64,000 nt of DNA from JBQTGK01 sp052400665 (GTDB taxonomy: Bacteria; Bacteroidota; Bacteroidia; Bacteroidales; Marinifilaceae): NCBI GenBank assembly GCA_052400665.1, contig JBQTGK010000004.1, one strand, 5' to 3'. The translations under genes were made by a program, and so were the position numbers. The notes under the pieces were generated by a model. That model was not told the DNA's origin, searched no databases, and saw only the letters and a program-made list of their open reading frames with translations. Of the stretch, positions 1 to 8,316 are shown piece by piece (the first letter of the stretch is position 1; each line of letters starts with the position of its first letter).

Positions 1-1
1 T

Positions 2-259
2 GTTTTCTTGTTAGTGATTTTATCGGTTTCGGTTTTTGGTGTGTGGTATCAGTTTTTAAATGCACCAATGGATAAAATTACGCCTTGGTATTTTGCAGTT
101 TTAATTATTTTGCCATTTTTGCTTTTAGCTTATAAGGTTATAAAATACTCCGAAGGTGATAAGTTTAAGTTGGGTTTATTTTTATTCCGTTTTGCAATAT
201 TATCGGGTATTTCCTATGCTTTTGTAGTTAATTATATCCTCGAGAATTATAAAATATAA
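2..259 (+). CDS. C-terminal fragment of a polytopic membrane protein, probably UbiA-family prenyltransferase
   Basis: The reading frame is open to the left edge, so only about the last 85 residues are present. They contain two or three hydrophobic segments separated by a short charged loop (KYSEGDKFK) and end shortly after a last helix. The shape, with a short polar loop followed by a final helix, resembles the C-terminus of the UbiA geranylgeranylglycerol-phosphate geranylgeranyltransferase that often precedes maf in Bacteroidetes. That family call rests on neighbourhood and general shape rather than a catalytic motif, because the Asp-rich motifs would lie outside the window. It could be another small membrane protein. 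Confidence 0.45.
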   Translation, partial: VFLLVILSVSVFGVWYQFLNAPMDKITPWYFAVLIILPFLLLAYKVIKYSEGDKFKLGLFLFRFAILSGISYAFVVNYILENYKI

Positions 260-501
260 GTGATGAATGAATTATAGAAAACAAAATTATTTTAATTTGC
301 CATAAGGATAGTTTACCGGGTATAAATAGATGCAAGCAGTCCCTTAAAAAGCCAAAAGCATAACAGATTTTAGACATAAACCGGGAATAGATCAGAAAGA
401 AACGATGAAGCGGTCAGTAAAAGTTTAATTTTTAAGAGAACATTGGCTGAAGATTAAATTTTCTTGTTGGTGAAGTTTACAATTTATAATTAATAAAAAA
501 T

Positions 502-1080
502 ATGCTGAATAATCTTAAAGATTATAAATTAATATTAGCCTCTCAATCTCCCCGACGTCATCAGATGTTAAAGGAACTGGGCTTATCATTCGAAATTAAA
601 ACGAAAGAAGTTGAAGAAATTTACCCCGTAGGTATGGCGCCAGAGCAGGTTCCTGTTTATTTGGCAGAGTTAAAAGCTAGTGCATTTGGTAATGAGATAG
701 AAGACAAAGAGCTTGTAATTACTGCCGATACAATTGTGTGTGTTGACAATTGGATTTTAGGCAAGCCAAAAGACAGAGATCAGGCGATAGAAATGCTAAA
801 AGCATTATCGGGTAGGTCGCATCAGGTAATTAGTGGTGTTTGTCTTTCGAGTAAAAGCAAGAAAGAGAGTTTTTCTACAACAACAGATGTTCATTTTAAA
901 ACTCTATCCGATGATGAAATTAATTACTATGTAGATAACTACAAACCTTTCGATAAAGCAGGTGCTTACGGAATACAGGAATGGATCGGTTTTATAGGGA
1001 TTGATGGAATTGAAGGATCGTATTTTAATGTTGTAGGCTTGCCAATTCAAAGACTTTATCAGGAACTAGCTCTTTTTTAG
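502..1080 (+). CDS. maf: Maf-like nucleoside triphosphate pyrophosphatase
   Basis: This 192-residue protein has the Maf/HAM1-fold signature near the N-terminus (LILASQSPRRHQML), the internal ADTIVCVDNWILGKP block and a C-terminal DKAGAYGIQEW motif. Maf proteins hydrolyse non-canonical or methylated nucleoside triphosphates to monophosphates and have been linked to septum control and housecleaning. Length and motif order are normal for the family. The ATG at 502 lies in an A/T-rich leader without a Shine-Dalgarno site, as usual in this phylum. It is followed after 49 bp by the S46 peptidase on the same strand. Confidence 0.93.
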   Translation: MLNNLKDYKLILASQSPRRHQMLKELGLSFEIKTKEVEEIYPVGMAPEQVPVYLAELKASAFGNEIEDKELVITADTIVCVDNWILGKPKDRDQAIEMLKALSGRSHQVISGVCLSSKSKKESFSTTTDVHFKTLSDDEINYYVDNYKPFDKAGAYGIQEWIGFIGIDGIEGSYFNVVGLPIQRLYQELALF

Positions 1081-1129
1081 TGATAGAAAATAATTCAATA
1101 CATAACAACATATACTAAACCATAAAAAA

Positions 1130-3313
1130 ATGATTAAAAAATTAAGTTTACTTCTCATTGCAGGATTCCTGCTTTTGGGTGTTAAGGTTAAAGCAGATGA
1201 GGGAATGTGGATTCCTATGTTGCTAAAAAAATACAATATTGAAGACATGCAAAAGGCTGGATTTAAGCTGTCAGCCGACGATATCTACAACATTAATCAG
1301 GCATGTTTAAAAGATGCGGTTATTGGCCTGGGAAGGGAAGGTAGTCCGTTTCACCATTTTTGTACCGGAGAGTTAATTTCTGATGAAGGATTGATTGTAA
1401 CCAATCATCATTGTGGATATGGAGCTATTCAAAATCATTCTACCCTTGAGCATGATTATTTGAAAGATGGATTTTGGGCAATGAGCCGAGATCAAGAGCT
1501 CGTAAACGAAGGAATAACAGCATCGTTTTTAGTTCGTATGGCCGATGTAACTCAACAGGTTTTAGATAGTGTTACCAGTGAAACCAAAGAGGCCGATCGT
1601 CAGAAAATGATTAGAAAACATATTAAGAAAATTGTTGAGGCAGCTGAAAAAGATTCTGATTATCGCGCAAGCGTAAAGCCTTTTTATAATGGAAATCAAT
1701 ATTTTTTATCGGTTTACGAAATTTATAAAGATGTGCGATTGGTAGGAGCTCCACCATCGGCAATCGGAAAATTTGGTGGTGATACTGATAACTGGATGTG
1801 GCCTCGTCATACTGGCGATTTTTCTATGTTTAGAATTTATGCCAATAAAGATAATAAACCAGCATCCTATTCTAAGGATAATGTACCAATGAAACCAAAA
1901 CAATCCTTTAAAATCTCACTTAAAGGTGTAAATCAGGATGATTTTACTATGGTTTTTGGTTATCCGGGAACAACAACAGAATATCTTACCTCTCATGCTA
2001 TAAAAATGATGACAGAGGTTGACAATCCTCATAAAATTAAAATCAGAACCAAGAAACTGGATTTAATGAGAGCGGATATGGATGCTTCTGCATTGGTAAG
2101 AATTCAATACTCAGCAAAATATGCAGGAGTTGCTAATTCGTGGAAAAGATGGCAGGGAGAAATTAAAGGTCTTCGCAGGTTAAATGCCATTGATAAAAAA
2201 CAGCAATTGGAAAAAGAATTTGAACAATGGGCAAATTCTCAGCCTGATTTGAAAAAGAAATATGCAGGTGTTTTAAATAAAATGGAAGGTCTTTATAAAG
2301 AGATGGCACCTGTAAGTTTGGCTAGAGATTATGCTTTAGAAGCCGGTTTTAGAGGTGCTGAGGCTGTAGGTTTAGCCTTAAAATTTAAATCTCTTTCTCA
2401 GTTAACAAAAAAAGACGCCGATAAAGCACCTGGGTATGTTAAATCATTATCGAAAGCAAGTCGTGCATTTTTTAAGAATTATAATAAGCCAACCGATCAG
2501 AAATTATTGGCAGCAACTTTAAAAATGTATAGCGATAATCTGGAAGACAAGTATTTGCCTAAGGAAATTATCAATATAAGAACCAAATATAAAGGTGATT
2601 TTGAAGCTTATGCAAAAAAGGCAATGAACAAGTCCGTATTTACTGATCAGGCAAAATTGAATCAATTACTGGGTACTTATAAATTGTCGATGGGTAAAAA
2701 GTTGGCAAAAGACCCAATTTTTGTTTTGGCCAATAGTATCAGATTTTTCTATGAGTCGGAAATTGCACCAGTATATAGTAAGTTAAATTCAAAAACTGTT
2801 AGGCTGCAACGCACATACATGGCTGGATTAATGGAAATGCAGCCAGAGAAAACTTTCTACCCTGATGCAAATTCAACTTTCAGAGTTCATTACGGTAAAG
2901 TGTCAGGTTATAAAGCCCGAAATGCTGTAACTTACGATCATTACACTACGCTCGAAGGAATTATCGAAAAAGATAATCCAGATATTTTTGATTATGACGT
3001 ACCGCAAAAGCTAAAAGATTTATATCATAAAAAGGATTTTGGTGTTTATATGAATGAGAAAGGCGAAATGCCAGTTTGTTTTGCAGCAACCAATCATACC
3101 ACAGGAGGAAACTCAGGAAGTCCGGTACTGAATGCTAATGGAGAACTTATCGGACTGAATTTTGATAGAGCTTGGGAAGGTGTTATGTCAGATATAATGT
3201 ATGATGCCGAAATATGTCGTAACGTATCTCTTGATATTCGTTATGTGCTTTTCCTTGTTGATAAATTTGCTGGAGCAGGTTATTTATTGGATGAAATGAA
3301 TATTGTAAAGTAG
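1130..3313 (+). CDS. dpp11: S46 family dipeptidyl peptidase, DPP11-like (Asp/Glu-specific)
   Basis: A 727-residue secreted serine peptidase that removes dipeptides from peptide N-termini in the periplasm. It starts with a signal peptide (hydrophobic residues 5-17, VKA before the likely cut). The catalytic His lies in TNHHCGYG (residues 91-98), the Asp in the GGDTDNWMWPRHTGDF block, and the Ser is residue 662 in GGNSGSPV. Eighteen residues after the serine there is an Arg (R680). This corresponds to Arg673 of Porphyromonas gingivalis DPP11, which selects acidic P1 residues, whereas DPP7 has Gly there. The acidic specificity is therefore inferred from one diagnostic residue. Length matches the family (about 710-730). 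A strong terminator follows. Confidence 0.93.
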   Translation: MIKKLSLLLIAGFLLLGVKVKADEGMWIPMLLKKYNIEDMQKAGFKLSADDIYNINQACLKDAVIGLGREGSPFHHFCTGELISDEGLIVTNHHCGYGAIQNHSTLEHDYLKDGFWAMSRDQELVNEGITASFLVRMADVTQQVLDSVTSETKEADRQKMIRKHIKKIVEAAEKDSDYRASVKPFYNGNQYFLSVYEIYKDVRLVGAPPSAIGKFGGDTDNWMWPRHTGDFSMFRIYANKDNKPASYSKDNVPMKPKQSFKISLKGVNQDDFTMVFGYPGTTTEYLTSHAIKMMTEVDNPHKIKIRTKKLDLMRADMDASALVRIQYSAKYAGVANSWKRWQGEIKGLRRLNAIDKKQQLEKEFEQWANSQPDLKKKYAGVLNKMEGLYKEMAPVSLARDYALEAGFRGAEAVGLALKFKSLSQLTKKDADKAPGYVKSLSKASRAFFKNYNKPTDQKLLAATLKMYSDNLEDKYLPKEIINIRTKYKGDFEAYAKKAMNKSVFTDQAKLNQLLGTYKLSMGKKLAKDPIFVLANSIRFFYESEIAPVYSKLNSKTVRLQRTYMAGLMEMQPEKTFYPDANSTFRVHYGKVSGYKARNAVTYDHYTTLEGIIEKDNPDIFDYDVPQKLKDLYHKKDFGVYMNEKGEMPVCFAATNHTTGGNSGSPVLNANGELIGLNFDRAWEGVMSDIMYDAEICRNVSLDIRYVLFLVDKFAGAGYLLDEMNIVK

Positions 3314-3341
3314 TGTAAGCTAAATATCTAGTATCTAAAAA

Positions 3342-3376
3342 AAGGAATTACCTGTAATGGCAATTCCTTTTTTTTT
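3342..3376. terminator. Rho-independent terminator after dpp11
   Basis: GGAATTACC and GGCAATTCC form a 9-bp stem with one mismatch around TGTAAT, followed by a run of nine T. The A-run on the left means it could also end leftward transcription from the Usp-like gene. Confidence 0.8.
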
Positions 3377-3537
3377 GATTGATAATTAAAGCAGAATTGA
3401 AAAGAGAATTGATGTTGTTTTTGATTGTCTAATCATCTTGCTGCATCCTAAAGGTAGCAATCCAAACGATAAACTCTATACTTTTAAGAAGTATTCTTTC
3501 TGGCCTAATTTTAATCGGGAAAATATATTTTGTGCAA

Positions 3538-4347
3538 CTAACTGCAAGGTAGGTAGTAATCTTTTAAAGGGTTGATAAAAAGAATTGGATTTTTTTTATT
3601 TCGTAAATACATTTTAATATCAGCAGGTCCAAAAATACTGCTGTACCAATTTCTAGTATTTTGCGATAACAGTACAATTAAATCGGAATTATATTGCTCC
3701 GATATTTGAAATGATTCATTAATTATTCGATTACTTTTTACATCTGTTTTTACAATTTTGTATTCAAAATTAAATTGTTTATACATTTTTTTTGTAAATA
3801 ACAGGCTAGCTTTAATTCTCTTAAGAATCGACTCATTTTTTTCATTAGGTACAATTAAATGAATAATAGCCTTATTAAATCTTCCGAAATAACTGGCCCA
3901 AATCATTTTTTCTTTTGTTTCTTTCTTATAGCTTACTGGCACGATAATATTTGTTAAATCACAATTAGCCGATGTTTTGTCGCAAACGATAAAACTTGGA
4001 ATTTTTGCCCTGTATAAGTACTTAAAAGCTTTGTGTTTTTTTAAGCCCCAGTTTATATTTTTAAAAGCGAATTGGCTTACAATAAAAATGGCTTCAAGCT
4101 CTTTTATTAAATTATTTGGCTCTTTTTCAGGATTAGTTATTTTAACTTCTTTGTAAGAAATATTAGAAGTATTTAGTTTGTTAATTAGTTGATTTGGAAG
4201 TGCCTGTTTTTTTGTTGATAGTGGTAGTCTGGCAAAAACTACATCGGCCTTAAATATACTCGCAAGTTTAAATGCGTAAACAATAGCGACCTTCAAATGA
4301 TCGATATCTTGAATTAATACAAGTATATGTTGTGTTTTTTGTATCAT
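3538..4347 (-). CDS. Universal stress protein-like, tandem Usp fold
   Basis: A 269-residue cytoplasmic protein with two weak Usp-like halves. Residues 1-45 give a first beta strand (HILVLIQDIDHLKVAI) and helix. The second half ends with SDLIVLLSQN followed by a GP-containing turn and NPILFINP, which matches the usual Usp C-terminal pattern of DLIV-G-S, a phosphate loop, then CPVLVV. The glycine-rich ATP loop is poorly conserved, so nucleotide binding is doubtful. It is divergent from the hydrogenase operon with a 317-bp spacer, which makes a link to redox or energy stress possible but unproven. Confidence 0.6.
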   Translation of the reverse strand: MIQKTQHILVLIQDIDHLKVAIVYAFKLASIFKADVVFARLPLSTKKQALPNQLINKLNTSNISYKEVKITNPEKEPNNLIKELEAIFIVSQFAFKNINWGLKKHKAFKYLYRAKIPSFIVCDKTSANCDLTNIIVPVSYKKETKEKMIWASYFGRFNKAIIHLIVPNEKNESILKRIKASLLFTKKMYKQFNFEYKIVKTDVKSNRIINESFQISEQYNSDLIVLLSQNTRNWYSSIFGPADIKMYLRNKKNPILFINPLKDYYLPCS

Positions 4348-4664
4348 TAATTAGAGAAAAAAAGTACTAATAAGTATTTGTTTAAATTAGGATAAACGAA
4401 TATACTTAAAATTACTTTTAAAATAGATGTCTTTTTATAAGTAGTAAATGGATTTAATATTCAAGAAAATACCATGTTATTTAAAAGGTTTGCGGATATA
4501 GTATTTTTAAGAAATAACTATGAAAATTTGTGTTATTTAGACTTATTATTTATTTATGGAAATGATCTCTATTCCTTTAAATATCATTTATTAATCTGTA
4601 TCAAATTCTTATCTTAGTACAGTCATGTATGAATATGATTGTAAACATAACTTAATAATAGGGT
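4348..4664. promoter_or_regulatory. Divergent intergenic region upstream of the hydrogenase operon
   Basis: This 317-bp AT-rich spacer must carry promoters for the Usp-like gene (leftward) and the hyd operon (rightward). The best rightward -7 candidate is TATCTTAG at 4610-4617, one mismatch from TAnnTTTG. A leftward candidate is TATATTCG (complement of 4397-4404), also one mismatch. I found no clear palindromic Rex- or Crp/Fnr-type operator by eye. Confidence 0.35.
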
Positions 4665-5012
4665 ATGGTGAGAGTTTTAGATGTGGTTGACAAACTTAAT
4701 GCACGTGTTATTTGTGGAGATTGCGATTTGAATCAGGAAATTCACTATGGATTTGCATCCGATTTAATGAGTGATGTGTTGACTATAGATACGGAAAATC
4801 TTCTTTTAATTACAGGTCTTAATAATTTGCAAACTATTCGTACTTCCGAAATGTCGGATATTTCGTTCATTTTATTTGTTAGAGATAAAAAAGTGAGCGC
4901 TGAAATGAAAGATTTAGCTTGTGAGAATGGTATTGTATTAATAGAGTGTGGCTATTCGATGTTTAAAACTTGTTCCGTATTGGGAGAACTTGGTTTAGAG
5001 CCTGTATATTAA
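4665..5012 (+). CDS. DRTGG-domain-like small regulatory protein (copy 1)
   Basis: A 115-residue protein that opens the hydrogenase operon. It resembles the stand-alone DRTGG-type domains found in [FeFe]-hydrogenase operons of Firmicutes: an N-terminal helix-strand (VLDVVDKLNARVICG), a conserved YGFASDLMSDVL block at residues 28-39, then alternating strands and helices. The gene at 6813 is a paralogue with the matching block GYTSDLLSDVM. DRTGG domains are thought to bind small ligands or nucleotides in signalling proteins; the ligand here is unknown. The next gene starts 9 bp downstream, so the two are almost certainly co-translated. Confidence 0.7.
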   Translation: MVRVLDVVDKLNARVICGDCDLNQEIHYGFASDLMSDVLTIDTENLLLITGLNNLQTIRTSEMSDISFILFVRDKKVSAEMKDLACENGIVLIECGYSMFKTCSVLGELGLEPVY

Positions 5013-5021
5013 ATTAGAAAC

Positions 5022-5435
5022 ATGAAGTTTAAGTTTGAAATAGAAGGGGGAAATTTTTCTAAAGCCGGCACAGCTTCGAGCGAGGTAAAAAAAATATTAA
5101 AACAGCTAAATGTAAATCCTAAAATTATAAAAAGAACAGTTGTTTCTCTATACGAAGCCGAAGTTAATGTGGTTGCTCATGCATTTGAAGGTGTAATGAA
5201 GGTCGAAGTTGAACCCGATAGAATTATTGTTATAATTGAAGATAAAGGACCCGGTATACCAGATATAAATCAGGCTATGCAGGAAGGTTACTCAACAGCA
5301 ACACCTAAGGTTAGAGAAATGGGTTTTGGTGCAGGAATGGGTTTGCCTAATATTAAACGTAATTCCGACCAGATGAATATTTCGAGTACTGTTAATGTGG
5401 GTACTAAGCTCGAATTAATTAACTATTTTAAATAG
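5022..5435 (+). CDS. RsbW/RsbT-type GHKL ATPase (anti-sigma-factor-like Ser/Thr kinase)
   Basis: A 137-residue single-domain GHKL ATPase. The N box is YEAEVNVVAHA (about residues 44-54), the G1 box is DKGPGIPD and the G2 box is GFGAGMGLPNIKRNSD, all well preserved. This compact form is typical of HATPase_c_2 proteins such as RsbW, SpoIIAB and RsbT, which phosphorylate anti-sigma antagonists or bind sigma factors. No STAS antagonist or sigma factor is encoded nearby, so the partner is unknown. Its position between a DRTGG protein and the HydS-like protein suggests it relays their signal. Confidence 0.85.
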   Translation: MKFKFEIEGGNFSKAGTASSEVKKILKQLNVNPKIIKRTVVSLYEAEVNVVAHAFEGVMKVEVEPDRIIVIIEDKGPGIPDINQAMQEGYSTATPKVREMGFGAGMGLPNIKRNSDQMNISSTVNVGTKLELINYFK

Positions 5436-5441
5436 TATGTA

Positions 5442-6809
5442 ATGGAAGAAGTTCATTTTTATCATGCATTAAAAGTAGTAGACGAAGTTTGTATAGGTTG
5501 TACACACTGTATGAATGTATGTCCGACTGCAGCTATTCGTGTTAAAAATGGAAAAGCAAGAATCAATAAAAATGCTTGTGTAGATTGTGGAGAATGCCTT
5601 AAAAGCTGTCCTGTTAATGCAATTATTGTTGAGCAAGATGATTTTACACAGATCTTTAATTATAAACAAAGGGTTGCATTATTGCCAACTGTACTTTTAG
5701 GGCAGTTCCCCGATGATATTTCCGAGAAACAAATTTATTCAGTTATCCATGAATTGGGATTTACTCACATATATGAGGTCGATGAAACTGTTGATGTGCT
5801 GATAGGTGCTACCAGAGAGTATATGGATCATCATCATCAGGAAAGACCATTCATCTCAAGTTTTTGTCCTGCAATCGTTCGTTTAATTCAGGTTAAATTT
5901 CCCGCATTAGTCGATCATATTATTCGCTTAAAACCTGTAATTGATATATCAGCACTTTTTTATCGTAAAAAGCTGATGAATGAGGGGTTTAAACCTGATG
6001 AAATAGGTGTTTTTTATGTGACGCCTTGTGCCGCAAAAATTGCCGCAGTAAAAAGTCCGGTCGGAGAAGAAGAGTCCTTAATAAATGGGGTGATTAATAT
6101 GGATTTTATTTACAATAAAGTTCTTCTTAGCATAAAACAGAATACATCTGAAAGAAAAAAATATGTTTTGGATAAGCACATTTCCAGAAGAAGTATTGGC
6201 TGGACACTCACCAATGGAGAAGCATCGCAATATTCGGGACGTTGCCTGGCAATTGACGAAATTCATAATGTAATAGAAGTATTAGAGAAATTAGAGAATG
6301 AAGAAATTACCGATGTAGATTTTTTGGAGTTGCGTGCCTGTGATCATTCTTGTGCTGGTGGCGTTTTGGCTACCGAAAATCGTTTTTTAGCAATTGAGCG
6401 ATTAAGAAAAAGAGCAGCATGGTACCATAGAAATAAGCCTGTAGTGCTGGAAGAAAAAGAAATTGAAAAATACACTTCTTACCTTTTAGATAATATGTTG
6501 ATTAAGGATGTGGAACCACGTTCTATTGTCAGTTTAGACTCTGATATGATGGTGGCTATGCAGAAAATGAAAAAAATTAATCGCATAATGAAAGTTTTGC
6601 CGGGAATTGATTGCGGAGCTTGCGGTGCACCTCGATGTCAGGCCTTAGCCGAAGATGTTGCACAAGGAAAAGCAAAGATGACTCAATGTGTGTTCCTGCA
6701 AAAAATGCTGACAAAAGAAGGTTTAATTTCTCCACAGGAATCATTCGATATATCAGAAAATACCTGGGGAAAAAAAAGATTTGAAAAGAAAAATTTAAAC
6801 GATCATTAA
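5442..6809 (+). CDS. hydS: Putative sensory [FeFe] hydrogenase (HydS-like, group C/D)
   Basis: A 455-residue iron-sulfur protein. Residues 17-27 and 46-56 form two CxxCxxCxxxC [4Fe-4S] motifs. The H-cluster region follows with altered but metal-competent motifs: L1 is SSFCPAIV, keeping the ligand C142 but with Phe141 where catalytic enzymes have the proton-transfer Cys; L2 is TPCAAK (C196, K199); L3 has C300 and C304. Near the C-terminus C391, C394, C399 and C416 make an extra FeS-type cluster domain. There is no PAS domain, which fits group D better than the PAS-carrying group C. All four H-cluster ligand cysteines are present while the proton relay is lost, as described for putative sensory hydrogenases such as Thermotoga HydS. 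Sensing H2 or redox state is inferred. Confidence 0.82.
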   Translation: MEEVHFYHALKVVDEVCIGCTHCMNVCPTAAIRVKNGKARINKNACVDCGECLKSCPVNAIIVEQDDFTQIFNYKQRVALLPTVLLGQFPDDISEKQIYSVIHELGFTHIYEVDETVDVLIGATREYMDHHHQERPFISSFCPAIVRLIQVKFPALVDHIIRLKPVIDISALFYRKKLMNEGFKPDEIGVFYVTPCAAKIAAVKSPVGEEESLINGVINMDFIYNKVLLSIKQNTSERKKYVLDKHISRRSIGWTLTNGEASQYSGRCLAIDEIHNVIEVLEKLENEEITDVDFLELRACDHSCAGGVLATENRFLAIERLRKRAAWYHRNKPVVLEEKEIEKYTSYLLDNMLIKDVEPRSIVSLDSDMMVAMQKMKKINRIMKVLPGIDCGACGAPRCQALAEDVAQGKAKMTQCVFLQKMLTKEGLISPQESFDISENTWGKKRFEKKNLNDH

Positions 6810-6812
6810 TAT

Positions 6813-7154
6813 ATGATGACAGTAAAAGATATAGTGGAAGAATTAGAACTGAAAGTTTGTAGTGGCAAACAAGGGTTAAATCGCGAAATAGAAGGAGGAT
6901 ATACTTCTGATTTGTTAAGTGATGTAATGGGAAATGCTGACGAGAATCACATTTGGGTAACCTTGCAAACGCATAAAAACATTATGGCTATTGCTTCTTT
7001 AAAAGAATTGGCAGCTGTTGTGCTGGTTAAAGGTTACGAGCCAGAAGTCGATGCGGCCGAGCAAAGTAATCTGGAAGGGATTCCTATTTTATCATCCGAA
7101 AAGGAAGCTTTCGAGCTCACAGGAAAGTTGTATGAACTGATTAAGAAAAAATAG
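6813..7154 (+). CDS. DRTGG-domain-like small regulatory protein (copy 2)
   Basis: A 113-residue paralogue of the protein encoded at 4665. Shared features are an N-terminal helix, CSGKQGLNREIEGGYTSDLLSDVM compared here only by its YTSDLLSDVM core, a central strand (HIWVTLQTH), a VVLVKG strand, and a late helix. It starts 3 bp after hydS ends, and the PHP gene begins 4 bp after it, so it is tightly embedded in the operon. The two copies are clearly divergent, suggesting separate roles or a heterodimer rather than a recent duplication. Confidence 0.7.
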   Translation: MMTVKDIVEELELKVCSGKQGLNREIEGGYTSDLLSDVMGNADENHIWVTLQTHKNIMAIASLKELAAVVLVKGYEPEVDAAEQSNLEGIPILSSEKEAFELTGKLYELIKKK

Positions 7155-7158
7155 AAGA

Positions 7159-7899
7159 ATGGAAAAATTTCGGGCAGACCTGCATACTCATACAGTTTTA
7201 TCTCCTTGCGGTGATTTGGAGATGAGTCCGGTAAACATTGTTCGGAAAGCTAAAGAAAAAGGAATCGATATATTAGGAATTACAGATCATAATTCAACAT
7301 TGCATGCTCCTTTAATAAAAGAATTGGGTGCAAAAGAAGGAATAATGGTTTTAATGGGAGCCGAAGTTACAACAAAAGAAGAAGTGCATTGTTTGTGTTT
7401 TTTCGAATGTGAAGATACTTTATCTGATTTTCAGGAGTATATAAATATGTATTTACCAAATATTCCTAACGATACCAGTAAGTTTGGTTATCAGGTGGTG
7501 GTAAATGAACAAGAAGAAATAATCGATGAGGTGGAATGTTTGCTCATTTCTGGTTTACACCAAAGCATAGATCAAATAGAAAAAATGGTGCACGATATAA
7601 ATGGTTTGTTTATACCAGCTCATATCAACAAAACAGTGAATAGTATTATTAGTCAGCTGGGCTTTTTACCACCCGATTTAAAGGTAGATGCTTTAGAGCT
7701 TTCTCAACATACAACAAAGAGTGAGTTTCTAAAAAAGAATAAATATTTGAGCAAGTACAATTTTATACAAAGTTCAGATGCCCATTATATTAATAATATT
7801 GGAAATACGTGGACTAATTTCTATTTGGAAGAATTAAGTTTTGAAGAAGTAAAACTTGCTTTAGGAGCACTTGAGGGAAGAAAAATAGAATTAAAATAA
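7159..7899 (+). CDS. PHP-domain metal-dependent phosphoesterase
   Basis: A 246-residue PHP-family hydrolase. The metal-binding motifs are in the expected order: DLHTH (H9, H11), ITDHN (D43, H44), GAEVTT with E69, EVH (H77), IPAHINK (H155) and SSDAHY (D207, H209). PHP proteins of this size hydrolyse phosphoesters such as histidinol phosphate or 3',5'-nucleoside bisphosphates. In [FeFe]-hydrogenase operons of Firmicutes a similar gene sits beside the sensory hydrogenase, but its substrate is not known. It may remove a phosphate or turn over a signal molecule made or sensed by the neighbouring proteins (inference). Confidence 0.85.
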   Translation: MEKFRADLHTHTVLSPCGDLEMSPVNIVRKAKEKGIDILGITDHNSTLHAPLIKELGAKEGIMVLMGAEVTTKEEVHCLCFFECEDTLSDFQEYINMYLPNIPNDTSKFGYQVVVNEQEEIIDEVECLLISGLHQSIDQIEKMVHDINGLFIPAHINKTVNSIISQLGFLPPDLKVDALELSQHTTKSEFLKKNKYLSKYNFIQSSDAHYINNIGNTWTNFYLEELSFEEVKLALGALEGRKIELK

Positions 7900-7927
7900 G
7901 CTTTTGGCGATTAGCTATTGGCTTTTA
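7899..7927. repeat. Left inverted-repeat arm of the four-helix-bundle insertion
   Basis: This arm begins immediately at the PHP stop codon. TTAGCTATTGGC (7911-7922) is perfectly complementary to GCCAATAGCTAA (8293-8304), and AGCTTTT (7899-7905) is complementary to AAAAGCT (8303-8309), so the arms could pair with a small bulge. Confidence 0.75.
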
Positions 7928-7937
7928 GAAAGTAGGA

Positions 7938-8300
7938 ATGAAGAAATTTAGGAAGCTAAACATATGGCAAAATGGAATAAAAATCGTTAAAATGATTTAT
8001 CGATTGGCTGACATGCTTCCTAGTGACGAAAAATATGGATTAAGAAGCCAAATTTGTAGAGCCGCTGTTTCTGTGCCATCTAATATTGCAGAGGGTTGTA
8101 GTCGAAATAGTGATGCTGATTTTAGAAGATTTCTTGATATTGCTTTGGGATCGTTGTTTGAATTGGAAACTCAGCTAATAATAATAGTGGAGTTAAATTT
8201 TATAGAGGAAAATAAGACCAAGGAATTAGCTGAATTAATTCAGCAGGAAGAAAAGATGGTAAACAGTTTAATAACAAAGCTAAAGGCTAACTGCCAATAG
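7938..8300 (+). CDS. Four-helix-bundle protein, S23/IVP-Avd family
   Basis: A 120-residue all-helical protein of the TIGR02436 type, recognisable from the N-terminal FRKLNIWQNGIKIVKMIY, the central LRSQICRAAVSVPSNIAEG and the FLDIALGSLFELETQL helix. The family includes proteins encoded inside 23S rRNA intervening sequences and is related to the Avd protein of diversity-generating retroelements; its molecular role outside those systems is unclear, though nucleic-acid binding is suspected. The gene lies in the middle of the hydrogenase operon with no functional link to its neighbours. It is enclosed by complementary arms, and the right arm overlaps its last codons. This looks like an inserted element that kept the operon co-directional. 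Confidence 0.88.
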   Translation: MKKFRKLNIWQNGIKIVKMIYRLADMLPSDEKYGLRSQICRAAVSVPSNIAEGCSRNSDADFRRFLDIALGSLFELETQLIIIVELNFIEENKTKELAELIQQEEKMVNSLITKLKANCQ

Positions 8301-8311
8301 CTAAAAGCTAG
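8278..8311. repeat. Right inverted-repeat arm of the four-helix-bundle insertion
   Basis: The arm covers the final codons and stop of the four-helix-bundle gene. GCCAATAGCTAA (8293-8304) pairs perfectly with the left arm at 7911-7922. The TTG start of the next gene lies 5 bp beyond the arm. Confidence 0.75.
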
Positions 8312-8316
8312 TAAAA

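Noticed and set aside
4348..4664. Rex or Crp/Fnr operator in the hydrogenase promoter region
   Set aside because: No palindrome close to the known consensus patterns could be found by eye.
7920..7933. 14-bp match GGCTTTTAGAAAGT shared with 49605-49618
   Set aside because: Single short AT-rich match with unrelated flanks; likely chance, although a genome-wide repeat search could reopen it.
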